Assembly (NCBI RefSeq): GCF_019793435.1
Contig: NZ_JAILYH010000019.1
Coordinates: forward strand, 1 to 64,000
Direction: 5' to 3'
Length of the DNA stretch: 64,000 nucleotides
From: Rhizobium redzepovicii
GTDB taxonomy: Bacteria; Pseudomonadota; Alphaproteobacteria; Rhizobiales; Rhizobiaceae
In this document: positions 1 through 7,700 of the stretch, one piece after another
Position numbering within the stretch: the first letter of the stretch is position 1
Layout: each line of letters starts with the position of its first letter
The notes under the pieces: model-generated
Told to the model about the DNA's origin: nothing
The model's database searches: none
The model's input: the letters and a program-made list of their open reading frames with translations, nothing else
Translations under genes and position numbers: made by a program

Positions 1-203
1 GGGGAGGGCGGCCTAATGACAGGGGGAAAGAGATCGAAGCCAAAATAATGGCCCACCGTCTTCAAGTGTTTCATGTCGTTGGAAAGAAGCACCGTTCCCA
101 TGACCAGCGACAGGGAGATCGTCAGCAGCAACCAGAAGACCACGGGAATCGTCGGTTTTCCCAATGGCTGTTTCGCATTTGCGGACGACGAATTATCGGG
201 CAA
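1..203 (-). CDS. Partial membrane protein of unknown function (N-terminus only)
   Basis: Reading leftwards from a TTG at 203, the frame stays open to the window edge and gives about 67 residues. A GGAG lies nine bases before the TTG, which decides the start. The peptide has a short polar head, then one clear membrane segment (roughly residues 18-38, rich in L, V and I), then a polar stretch. The rest of the gene lies outside the window. I do not recognise the family. The next gene to the right is transcribed away from it. A fragment of an envelope or polysaccharide protein would fit the neighbourhood, but that is inference. Confidence 0.35.
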   Translation of the reverse strand, partial: MPDNSSSANAKQPLGKPTIPVVFWLLLTISLSLVMGTVLLSNDMKHLKTVGHYFGFDLFPPVIRPPS

Positions 204-675
204 GCTTGTCTTCTCCGGTCCGAGAAGGATTTCGATCGGGCTGTCTAAATCCAGCAGTATACATTTATCCGTTAAATATCTTTGGCTTCGTGTCGGCAAT
301 TGGGCGCCTTTATGCCCTCGCCATCAGGATGGGCGCGGCAAATTCGGTGAAGACGCAGCACCATCCAATCGGGAACAGCTCGTGCGGCTCTATGAAAGCA
401 GTCGCCGCTGGTCTGGTGCTTTCGTAACTTCGAGATATTGCTTTTGATCGTTGTCTTGAATTCAATGAATCCATTGAATTATTTAAAGTATTTTCCGAGA
501 TTCTGTATTCTCTTGTGTATTTTGTTCGTCGAATTTTTAATATTTCGCGCATAGATTTTGTTTTTAATTATAAAACTCCGGATTATATCTTTTTATATCC
601 TTGCTGTTTGGTGGATCTCATCAAATTTTGGACGTATTCTTCGATAGTGTCTGCCGCGCAATTGCGGAGGGGGAC
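204..675. other. Intergenic gap, AT-rich
   Basis: No convincing gene. The part from about 450 to 600 is visibly AT-rich and probably carries the promoter of the downstream methyltransferase. Short open frames here lack ribosome sites and any recognisable motif. Confidence 0.5.
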
Positions 676-1307
676 ATGTCCGTCGAATTAGACGCAACTA
701 CCTATGTTCATGCCAAGCCGACAACCGCGCATTCCTACATCTTGCCCGCCGTGCTTGACGCGCTGGAGAGCCATTTCGACGGTTCTGCGAAAAACGACGT
801 CTTTGATTTGGGATGTGGTACGGGCGGCGCGGCCGCTGCTCTTGCGGAGAGGGGTTATTATGTCGTTGGCGTTGATCCTTCCAGCGATGGTATTGCCAAG
901 GCCAATATCAACTACCCGAACTGCCGCTGAATGTCGGCTCGGCCTATGACGATCTTTCCCGGGAGTACGGCACGTTCAACGCCGTCATCAGCCTGGAGGT
1001 TGTCGAGCATGTCTACGATCCGAGGGCATTCGCCTCGACGGTGTACGATCTTGTCAAGCCGGGCGGCGTCGCCGTGATGTCGACGCCCTATCACGGTTAT
1101 CTGAAGAACCTTGCACTCGCCACGATGGGGAAAATGGATGATCACTTCATGCCGCTGAAGGATCATGGGCATATCAAGTTCTGGTCGAAAGACACCTTGA
1201 GCATGCTGCTGCTGGATGCCGGCTTCGATAACGTCCGTTTTCGTTATGTCGGAAGAATTCCCGTCTTGGCTAAGTCGATGATCGCCGTGGCTCAAAAGCC
1301 TCTTTAG
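676..1307 (+). pseudogene. Class I SAM-dependent methyltransferase, frameshifted
   Basis: The ATG at 676 follows a strong GGAGGGGGAC ribosome site. The first part carries the SAM-binding motif I (DLGCGTG) and the acidic end of strand 2 (GVDPS), then hits a stop near 930. Shifting the frame by one base near 915-925 restores a continuous methyltransferase: AYDDL, then the motif SLEVVEHVYDP, then the post-motif VKPGGV, ending at 1307. The two pieces fit end to end with no sequence missing. It is therefore a UbiG/Methyltransf_11-type enzyme broken by a single-base indel, or a sequencing error. The substrate is unknown. Such genes are common in polysaccharide loci, where they methylate sugars. Confidence 0.75.
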
Positions 1308-1477
1308 GGGCGGTTTCTAAGCGGCCGTCATTTCGAACAGCAGTGCGCGAGCGCAGGTTGTTTATACTGTGAGCAGCGCTGAAAAAAATCGTTACGAAAT
1401 ATTTACTTTTAGTTGCATTTTTGCTTAAACTCTCCATTATACGGCTGGCATGCTGATAAAGTGGGAGACTTATTCAC

Positions 1478-1903
1478 ATGAAGGCTAAATCCCCGAATTC
1501 GATCGACGTCTATGTTGGCAACCGCGTCAGGGTGCGGCGAAAGACGCTCGGGATGACCCAGCATGGTCTGGCCGAACTTCTGGGCATTACCTTCCAGCAG
1601 ATCCAGAAATACGAAAAAGGAACGAACCGGATAGGCGCCAGCCGCCTTCAGCGCATATCCGAGATTCTTCGCGTGCCTATCGGCTTTTTCTTCGAGAACG
1701 GTGGCTCCGGACCGATCGAAGGCGAGACGAGCGAATTGAACAAGTTTTTGTCCTCGAAGGAGGGGCTGGCGCTCAACAAGGCGTTCATCGCTATCGAGGA
1801 TCCGAATATCAGGCAAAAACTGGTGGCATTGGCCAAAAGTCTGGCCGTCGCCGGCTTGTCGGAGATCGACGGTGATTTGCAGGATCCGGTTGTAAACGGC
1901 TGA
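1478..1903 (+). CDS. XRE-family transcriptional regulator
   Basis: A 141-residue protein with an N-terminal lambda-repressor-type helix-turn-helix (about residues 10-65: VGNRVRVRRKTLGMTQ, then LAELLGITFQQIQKYEKG). This is the typical cro/C1 recognition layout. The C-terminal half is helical and of unknown role. Rhizobia carry several regulators of this size and layout, including the PraR group, but I cannot assign it to one. It stands just upstream of the YcaO-TfuA pair on the same strand, about 120 bases away, so it may regulate that pair. The ATG at 1478 is the first start in a long frame after an AT-rich promoter-like stretch. Confidence 0.85.
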   Translation: MKAKSPNSIDVYVGNRVRVRRKTLGMTQHGLAELLGITFQQIQKYEKGTNRIGASRLQRISEILRVPIGFFFENGGSGPIEGETSELNKFLSSKEGLALNKAFIAIEDPNIRQKLVALAKSLAVAGLSEIDGDLQDPVVNG

Positions 1904-2024
1904 GGACGGATGGTGCATCGCCTGCAAACATTCGGCGATCTGCGGTTGATCGAGACGAATGGTGACTGCTCAGCCGTCCGGTCATGGGGCTGTTGATGAC
2001 GGCCCATATCTATGCCGGGGCGCT

Positions 2025-3257
2025 ATGAATTCAGCCCTACATCCGGCCCACTATTCCGACAGGATCATATCGCCGGGAGAGACTCTTTCCCGCGTCGAAC
2101 CCTTTTTGGCTAGGTTCGGCATTACCAGGGTTGCGCGACATACCGGCTTGGATGACATCGGAATTCCCGTCTGGTGCGCCTATGCCCCGAATTCGCGGTC
2201 GATCGTGATTGCTCAAGGAAAGGGCCTGACCGATCTGGACGCCAAGGTATCCACTGTCATGGAGGCCCTCGAACGGGCTGTTGCCGGCGAACCCTTCGTC
2301 AAGCGCGTCCACGGTTCCTGTTCCCGCCTGCAGGCGATGGGCTACCAAGTCGACAGGTTGAGCTGCCTGACCGCCGTCCATAAACCCGATCTCGGGCCGG
2401 ATGACGAAACCGAATGGGTTGCTGGTATCAATATCCTCAGCGGCGACGAAATCCACATTCCCTTCGAAGCGGTGTTGCTCGACCGGACGCGGGACGCGCG
2501 ATACTGGATGTCGTCGGATGGCCTGGCTTCGGGAAACAGTGTCGAGGAGGCAATTTTTCATGGCGTCCTGGAGCGCATCGAGCGTGACGCTCAGGTGCTG
2601 TGGCAGGTGGGTGGGGAAGCCAATCTCTATGCCGGCTGCGTCGATCCCCGCGGCTTTGAGGATGGTGCCCTTAACGGGCTGGTCGACAAGATCGAAGCAT
2701 CGGGATTGGCGCTCCGGCTGTTCGATATCACCAGCGACATCGCGATCCCCTGTTTCACCGCGATGCTCGGTCCTAGGGAGCTAATTCCAGGCTCCAGGCA
2801 TGGTCACGCTGACAGGGACATTCGGCTCGTCGAGGTGACCGGCGGCACCGGGGCGCACCCGTCTCCCGTGCGGGCGGCCATTCGGGCGGTGACGGAAGCC
2901 GTGCAATCCCGGCTGACCTATATCAGCGGCGCCAGGGACGATATTTCTCCTGCCACTTTCTTAAGATCCCTTCCGTCGCTGATGCGACGGGCCTTCGATG
3001 CGGTTGCCGCACCGCCTGCCGGCCTCCGCCATGACGGCGCGGCAGGCTATCGGGCACGGAATCTGCCGGAGCTGCTGCAACAAGTGCTTGACGCTCTGCG
3101 CAACCGAGGGATCGCTTCGGTCATCCTAGTCCGCCTCAGCGACGACACGCTTCCCTTCAGCGTCGTCAAGATTGTTATCCCCGAGCTCGAAAATCCGGAG
3201 GGGGAGCGCGCCCGGCGATTTGGAACAAGGGCTCTGGCCAAGGCGATCGGGTTTTGA
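2025..3257 (+). CDS. YcaO-domain protein, TfuA-associated type
   Basis: A 410-residue YcaO-domain protein. The family uses ATP to activate peptide backbone amides, giving azolines or, with a TfuA partner, thioamides. Family hallmarks are visible: the helix containing STVMEALERAVAGE, the segment GLASGNSVEEAI followed by HGVLERIERDA (glutamates of the ATP/Mg site), the late motif AVTEAVQSRL with GARDD, and the C-terminal VKIVIPELENP. The start at 2025 is preceded by GGGGCG; an upstream in-frame start at 1959 is possible. The stop overlaps the start of the TfuA gene (TTGA), which implies translational coupling. The peptide or protein substrate is unknown. Confidence 0.9.
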   Translation: MNSALHPAHYSDRIISPGETLSRVEPFLARFGITRVARHTGLDDIGIPVWCAYAPNSRSIVIAQGKGLTDLDAKVSTVMEALERAVAGEPFVKRVHGSCSRLQAMGYQVDRLSCLTAVHKPDLGPDDETEWVAGINILSGDEIHIPFEAVLLDRTRDARYWMSSDGLASGNSVEEAIFHGVLERIERDAQVLWQVGGEANLYAGCVDPRGFEDGALNGLVDKIEASGLALRLFDITSDIAIPCFTAMLGPRELIPGSRHGHADRDIRLVEVTGGTGAHPSPVRAAIRAVTEAVQSRLTYISGARDDISPATFLRSLPSLMRRAFDAVAAPPAGLRHDGAAGYRARNLPELLQQVLDALRNRGIASVILVRLSDDTLPFSVVKIVIPELENPEGERARRFGTRALAKAIGF

Positions 3258-3961
3258 AGATCATTTTCGCAGGTCCCAGTCTTCACGATGCGGCATCGCT
3301 CGCCGGCGAGGCGGTCCGCGTCCTGCCGCCCGCCATGCAAGGCGATGTCCTGGCTCAGGTGGAACAGGGCGCCAACGTCATCGGCCTGATCGACGGCGGC
3401 TTCGAATATGCCGCACCGGTCTGGCACAAGGAAATTCTCCATGCTCTCTCGCTTGGCGTGGCCGTTCTCGGGGCAGCAAGCATGGGCGCCTTGCGGGCTG
3501 CGGAATGTCATCCGTTCGGGATGATTGGGATCGGCCGCATTTTCGAAGACTATCGCACCGGTCGGCTGCTGGACGATGCCGCCGTCGCACTCATGCACGC
3601 GCCGAGCGCGCTCGGCAGCAAGCCGCTGACTATACCGCTCGTCAATGTCACCGCCACGCTCGATGCGATGGCAGATAGCGGACTGCTCGCAGCTGGCCTG
3701 CGCGAGTGGCTCGAAGATGCGGCAAACGCGATCTTTTTCAAGAAGAGGACGTGGCGGGCGATCGTCGAGCAATGCGCCGGTATAGCCGAGCCGGACCGTC
3801 CGCAGCTGCTGGCGACGCTTCTTTCGAATTCTGTCGATCAAAAACGCATCGATGCCCTGGAATTGCTGAAAGCCGTGCAGGACGCTCGTGACATCCGCTC
3901 GAACGCCGATCTGCCCTGGAAGCTGCATGCAACCGCGTTCAGTACGCGTTGTGCATTGTAA
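3254..3961 (+). CDS. TfuA-like protein, YcaO partner
   Basis: A 235-residue TfuA-domain protein starting at a TTG inside the stop of the YcaO gene. Visible TfuA features are the N-terminal IFAGPS, the GLIDGGFEY segment, KEILHAL, and the highly conserved GAASMGALRAAE followed by GMIGIGRIFEDY. TfuA was first linked to trifolitoxin production in Rhizobium. TfuA-YcaO pairs also install thioglycine in methanogen methyl-coenzyme M reductase, where TfuA is thought to help deliver sulfur. The tight pair here implies a dedicated peptide or protein modification, probably thioamidation; the substrate is not identified. Confidence 0.88.
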   Translation: MKIIFAGPSLHDAASLAGEAVRVLPPAMQGDVLAQVEQGANVIGLIDGGFEYAAPVWHKEILHALSLGVAVLGAASMGALRAAECHPFGMIGIGRIFEDYRTGRLLDDAAVALMHAPSALGSKPLTIPLVNVTATLDAMADSGLLAAGLREWLEDAANAIFFKKRTWRAIVEQCAGIAEPDRPQLLATLLSNSVDQKRIDALELLKAVQDARDIRSNADLPWKLHATAFSTRCAL

Positions 3962-4063
3962 ATCGAAAGCAGCAATTCTCACCAATGGTTGTGTCACGCT
4001 TTTTTCACGGGCTCAATCACCTCTGCGCGCGTATCATTACTTCAATTCGTTGGAGAAATGCTC

Positions 4064-4312
4064 ATGGGCGTGACATCAATTGCCAAGGCAAATGCAGACC
4101 AAGGGGCGGAAGATGGTCTGAACGAACTCATCGCGCTGGCACGGATGATAGCCTACGCGCGACAGGTCGCTGACGATGTCAAGCTGCAATTCGCGACGAA
4201 TTGCCTCGATCTGGCGCTCGAGGCGGTGAAGCAGGAGGTGGGGGAAGGCTTCACCAGGGAACTGGCCGAATTGAGCTCGCCGGTTCCGCAAGTGAGTGTG
4301 AGCTGTCACTAG
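4064..4312 (+). CDS. Small protein downstream of TfuA, unknown function
   Basis: An 82-residue protein. The ATG at 4064 sits eight bases after GGAG; another ATG at 4058 is too close to it. The body is helical and acidic (EDGLNELIALARMIAYARQ, then NCLDLALEAVKQE). The tail turns proline/serine-rich and ends in VSVSCH. It lies about 100 bases after the TfuA gene on the same strand. A helical leader with a short Ser/Cys tail beside a YcaO gene is a layout RiPP precursors can have, so it is a candidate substrate, but nothing proves this. It could equally be an unrelated small cytoplasmic protein. Confidence 0.6.
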   Translation: MGVTSIAKANADQGAEDGLNELIALARMIAYARQVADDVKLQFATNCLDLALEAVKQEVGEGFTRELAELSSPVPQVSVSCH

Positions 4313-4323
4313 CCAAACGACTG

Positions 4324-4360
4324 GAGCGGTTCTGCGCTTCCATAACAGTTGAACCGCTCT
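4324..4360. repeat. Imperfect palindrome after the small gene
   Basis: Left arm AGCGGTTC and right arm GAACCGCT pair across about 18 bases, twelve bases after the stop of the small gene. There is no T-run, so it is either a weak terminator or a dispersed rhizobial palindrome. Confidence 0.5.
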
Positions 4361-4463
4361 AATGCCTGTCGCCCGGAAGTGTCCAGCGTTCCGGGTGATA
4401 TGCATTAGACAAAGGACATATCGCGCGTCGCTCGGCGCGATGCGTCACGCCTTCAAACTTGCG

Positions 4464-4501
4464 CATAACCGCGAAAATCAACATCGATTTTCGCGGTTAT
4501 G
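4464..4501. terminator. Perfect 16-bp hairpin, probable bidirectional terminator
   Basis: Arms CATAACCGCGAAAATC (4464-4479) and GATTTTCGCGGTTATG (4486-4501) pair perfectly around a six-base loop. No long T-run follows in either direction. It stands between the rightward small gene and a leftward small gene, so a shared terminator is the simplest reading. A protein-binding palindrome is the alternative. Confidence 0.55.
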
Positions 4502-4793
4502 TTTGTACGATTATGGAGGCGGCGCGCGGGGAACCATTCGATCCCTTCGCGGGAGATAAAGAGCTCAAGCTCACGCCTGGGCAAATCCATCTCAACTGCT
4601 GTTTGGAGAGGTTCGGGTTGTTGGGGCTACGGATGGTCGAAGCGTTGCTCAGGATCTGTCTGAAACGATCCGCTGTTCGGCTACAAGCGAAGAGTTACGG
4701 TATCCTCGACGTTGCTTCCGGGAAGGGAAGCGGCGCGACTTCGCGTTCACATGGCTTCTGCGCGATCGGCCGATCGACGGCCGATCCCTGATC

Positions 4794-5000
4794 TCAGTGG
4801 GTCAAATTGCGCTTCTGGGCCAGGAGTAAAATGTAATCGTCGGCAATGTCTGCGATGGCCATTGCGACTTCCGCCGGATCGCACCCTTCGACCTTCGTAT
4901 TTGCAATGAACTGATAAACCGCCTTCTCGATCTGCTTCCGGCAAATCATCACGCGTTCATCGTAACCAAATTCCGGAATATGCGATGCTATATCACTCAT
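4794..5000 (-). CDS. Small conserved-looking protein, unknown function
   Basis: A 68-residue acidic, helical protein starting at the internal ATG at 5000 (MSDIASHIPEFGY). The residues in frame before it look non-coding. The body (RKQIEKAVYQFIANT, then DPAEVAMAIADIADDYILLLAQ) looks like a compact two- or three-helix bundle, with no membrane segment or signal peptide. I do not recognise a family. It stands alone, convergent with the YcaO-TfuA group and followed by the strong hairpin at 4464-4501. Confidence 0.5.
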   Translation of the reverse strand: MSDIASHIPEFGYDERVMICRKQIEKAVYQFIANTKVEGCDPAEVAMAIADIADDYILLLAQKRNLTH

Positions 5001-6629
5001 CAGGTCGGCTCCCTCACTACTTACAGTGACCATGACACAAATTATAAGTTGAGCAAGCAAATGCTTTATGAAGGGTTAATTCCCTGTCGAGGTGCGACCA
5101 TTTCGACACAGGTGTGGCGCACCATAAGACGCCTTCGGCGTGTTCAACGGGACGGGCTCGAAGAAGGCCGGTCGCTTCGTGTCGGAAGATCGCGAACGAG
5201 GCTGACGCCGCGGCTTGGCGTCGGTATCTCGGCCGGACATGCCGGAACCTATGCGCTGCGGTTGAGACGGACAGACCCACTGCTGCCGGCGGAATTGCGC
5301 TGTGTTTGCGGTCTAACCATCTGATCTGGCGACATGTTGCGCCATCATATATCTCCACTGCCGTCACGGGACCGTCATTGGTGGCACCGGCAACGCTCCG
5401 GCGTGCGGTCATCTCCGTGACTGCCGAGCCATCAAGTATGATCCTCATCCGGTGTAGCCGCGAAGTTTGCGGGGCGGCTGAAACCCGAGGTGGGAAGCGG
5501 CTTCAGCTGACTTTTTGCCCCCTGATAAACACTGGAACCCGAGGACGGCAGTAATTAGAGACAGAATAACCTGCGGCCGCTAATCGGAGTGATCAAGAAA
5601 ATTTTTATCAAAAGGTTAAATAATAAGTTTCAGATGGAGGTTGTATTTAAATATCAATTAAAAGATGGCTTAAATTTTATGCGTATATAATCGCGCTATG
5701 TATTGTACTGCGGTTCTTGCGGTTTATTAGTGGCTAACATGTGTCGATATCGACTGTGTGACATCGGTTGTTGGTAAAATTACATCGATGCATAGGTAGG
5801 CGTCGGGATCGCCTTTGAAATATAGCTGCCGATATCGCCCGCGCTGGCGGCGGGCCTCCAGTCTACAGTTAGAAGAATGTGAGTTTATCTCATCAGGCAG
5901 ATCTCTGCCGGGCGATACCATTATTCAAAGCAATATTTTCTATGCCGATACAAAGGCAACAGCAATCGCATTTGCGGCAAGCGTCCGGGAAGCAAAGCAG
6001 AGAACCCGCCGGGGTGGGTGGCGGGTCCTCCGGTAGAAATGCTTGCACAGTGCGTAGGTATGATTGCAGCTAAATTCGATCTTGTCTAAGATTTTTATTG
6101 GGGTAATTATACAATTACTTTAATTGTGTTCTCCGAGCATAGTATCCTTCAAGGGTCGCCAAATGGAAAGCTCACCCCGACGAGCATTCTCAACCATCCA
6201 TCATTTCTAAGAGCAGCCGGCGACTTTGCCTTTGTGCACGCGGTAAGCCAGCAGCACCGGATCCGCAACCGACCTCCTGTATCAACTTGATGATGTCGAG
6301 AGGTCTGTGGATCGCATTTCGGGCGGCCTCAGCCGGCGAGAACGCCGATCGCGCGACTGAGTATACCGTTTGATCCACCGCAGATGCGAGGCCTGAGCGA
6401 TGCGGAACGGAGTACCGTTGCCCCGGCCGGCGTCTCGGCGAGGCGGGATGGATACAGATCAGCTTCCTCACAGGTAGATGGTAACCGTCTTTTTGGCGGC
6501 CGCGTCGCTTTTGTAGCGGCAATCTATCGACTACCAACAGGTGCTGGCTAGAAATATCGTTGTCGTATAACCATTAGTCCATTTATGGAAACTCAAACGT
6601 CCATCCTGGTGTAACCTCTTTGCGATCGC
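5001..6629. other. Gene-poor gap of 1.6 kb
   Basis: No open frame here has a recognisable motif or a good ribosome site. The stretches 5560-5760 and about 6070-6130 are clearly AT-rich. The frames between 5017 and 5554, and 6190 and 6537, have arginine-rich shadow composition. The gap probably holds worn-out sequence between the YcaO-TfuA block and the polysaccharide locus; no insertion sequence or terminal repeat was recognised. Confidence 0.5.
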
Positions 6630-7700
6630 GTGGACTTCGGAGTTGAGAGCTTGAAGAAATCGGCAGGAAGTGAAGTAACTGTTGCTGTTGTAATCCCGGC
6701 CTACAACGCGGAAGGAACTCTGGCTGAAACAATCAGCAGCGTTCGCAATCAAACGCATCGCGCGCTCGATATCGTCGTGGTGGACGACGGTTCGAAGGAC
6801 GATACCCTGGCTATTGCGCATGAAATCGCTAAAATCGATCCGCGCGTGCGAGTATTGAAGCAAAGAAATTCAGGGGTCGCTGCTGCTAGAAATGCGGGTT
6901 GGCGCTCTACCTCCGCCGACCTGGTGGCATTCCTAGATGCTGATGACCTCTGGTCACCCGATAAAATTGAGCGACAGTTGGCGGCATTGGAGTCAGGAGG
7001 CCCACAAGTCGGACTGGTCTACACTTGGTACGCTATGATAGATCACAACAATTACGTTATTTACCGGAGCAATGAAGTTTCCGTCGAGGGAGATGCGCTC
7101 GACGGCGTACTTGCTCAAAACTTCATTGGAAATGGAAGCTCGCCACTCGTACGGCGGACTGTCCTCGACGCGACAGGAGGATTTGACTCCTCGCTCCAAC
7201 AGCGCAAGGCGCAGGGATGTGAAGATTATCTCTTCTACTGCCTGGCCGCTGAACTCTCGCATTTTGCAGTGGTTCCAGATTATCTTGTCGGTTATCGCCA
7301 AACCCCCGACAACATGTCAGCAAATTTGACGCGAATGCTTCGGTCCTGGATTTTGGTCGCGGATGAAATGCTAAAGAGGCACCCGGAAAAGGTTCTTGCG
7401 ATCCGGGCAGGCTTAAGCCGCTGTGGCCGGTGGCTCGCCCAGAGGGCGGTTGAACAAGGCCAATACCGCGCGCTCATCGGACTTGTGGCTACCATGTCGC
7501 GATATGACAAGCCCATTGCTGCCGAGATGCTTGTGGTCGACGCGAGAGCAAAGGCAATGGCGAACCTCAAAAAAAAGGCTCGATCATGGCTGAAGCAGGA
7601 ACCTAATTTCTCTCCAAATCCCAATCATCGCTTTGCTCTGGGAACAAAGTACGATGCGGGTTGGACGGTGGACTACCCCATTCTTGTCTCAGCCAACTAA
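6630..7700 (+). CDS. Family 2 glycosyltransferase
   Basis: A GT-A-fold glycosyltransferase of about 350 residues, probably cytoplasmic or membrane-associated, adding a sugar during surface polysaccharide assembly. The N-terminal core is clear: VVIPAYNAEGTL, then VVVDDGSKDD, then the donor/metal motif FLDADDLW, with the linking GVAAARNAGW. The acceptor part contains CEDYLFY. The C-terminal 120 residues are helical. The GTG at 6630 is the first start; a TTG at 6651 with a GGAG eight bases before it is at least as likely. The 3' end overlaps the end of the convergent trifunctional gene by about 12 bases. Donor and acceptor sugars cannot be read from sequence. Confidence 0.88.
   Translation: MDFGVESLKKSAGSEVTVAVVIPAYNAEGTLAETISSVRNQTHRALDIVVVDDGSKDDTLAIAHEIAKIDPRVRVLKQRNSGVAAARNAGWRSTSADLVAFLDADDLWSPDKIERQLAALESGGPQVGLVYTWYAMIDHNNYVIYRSNEVSVEGDALDGVLAQNFIGNGSSPLVRRTVLDATGGFDSSLQQRKAQGCEDYLFYCLAAELSHFAVVPDYLVGYRQTPDNMSANLTRMLRSWILVADEMLKRHPEKVLAIRAGLSRCGRWLAQRAVEQGQYRALIGLVATMSRYDKPIAAEMLVVDARAKAMANLKKKARSWLKQEPNFSPNPNHRFALGTKYDAGWTVDYPILVSAN

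Noticed and set aside
4500..4791. Rightward frame containing EPFDPFAGDKELKL
   Set aside because: No good start or ribosome site, and it follows a strong hairpin; composition is not convincing.
5017..5554. Open frames on both strands in the gene-poor gap
   Set aside because: No ribosome site, arginine-rich composition, no recognisable domain.
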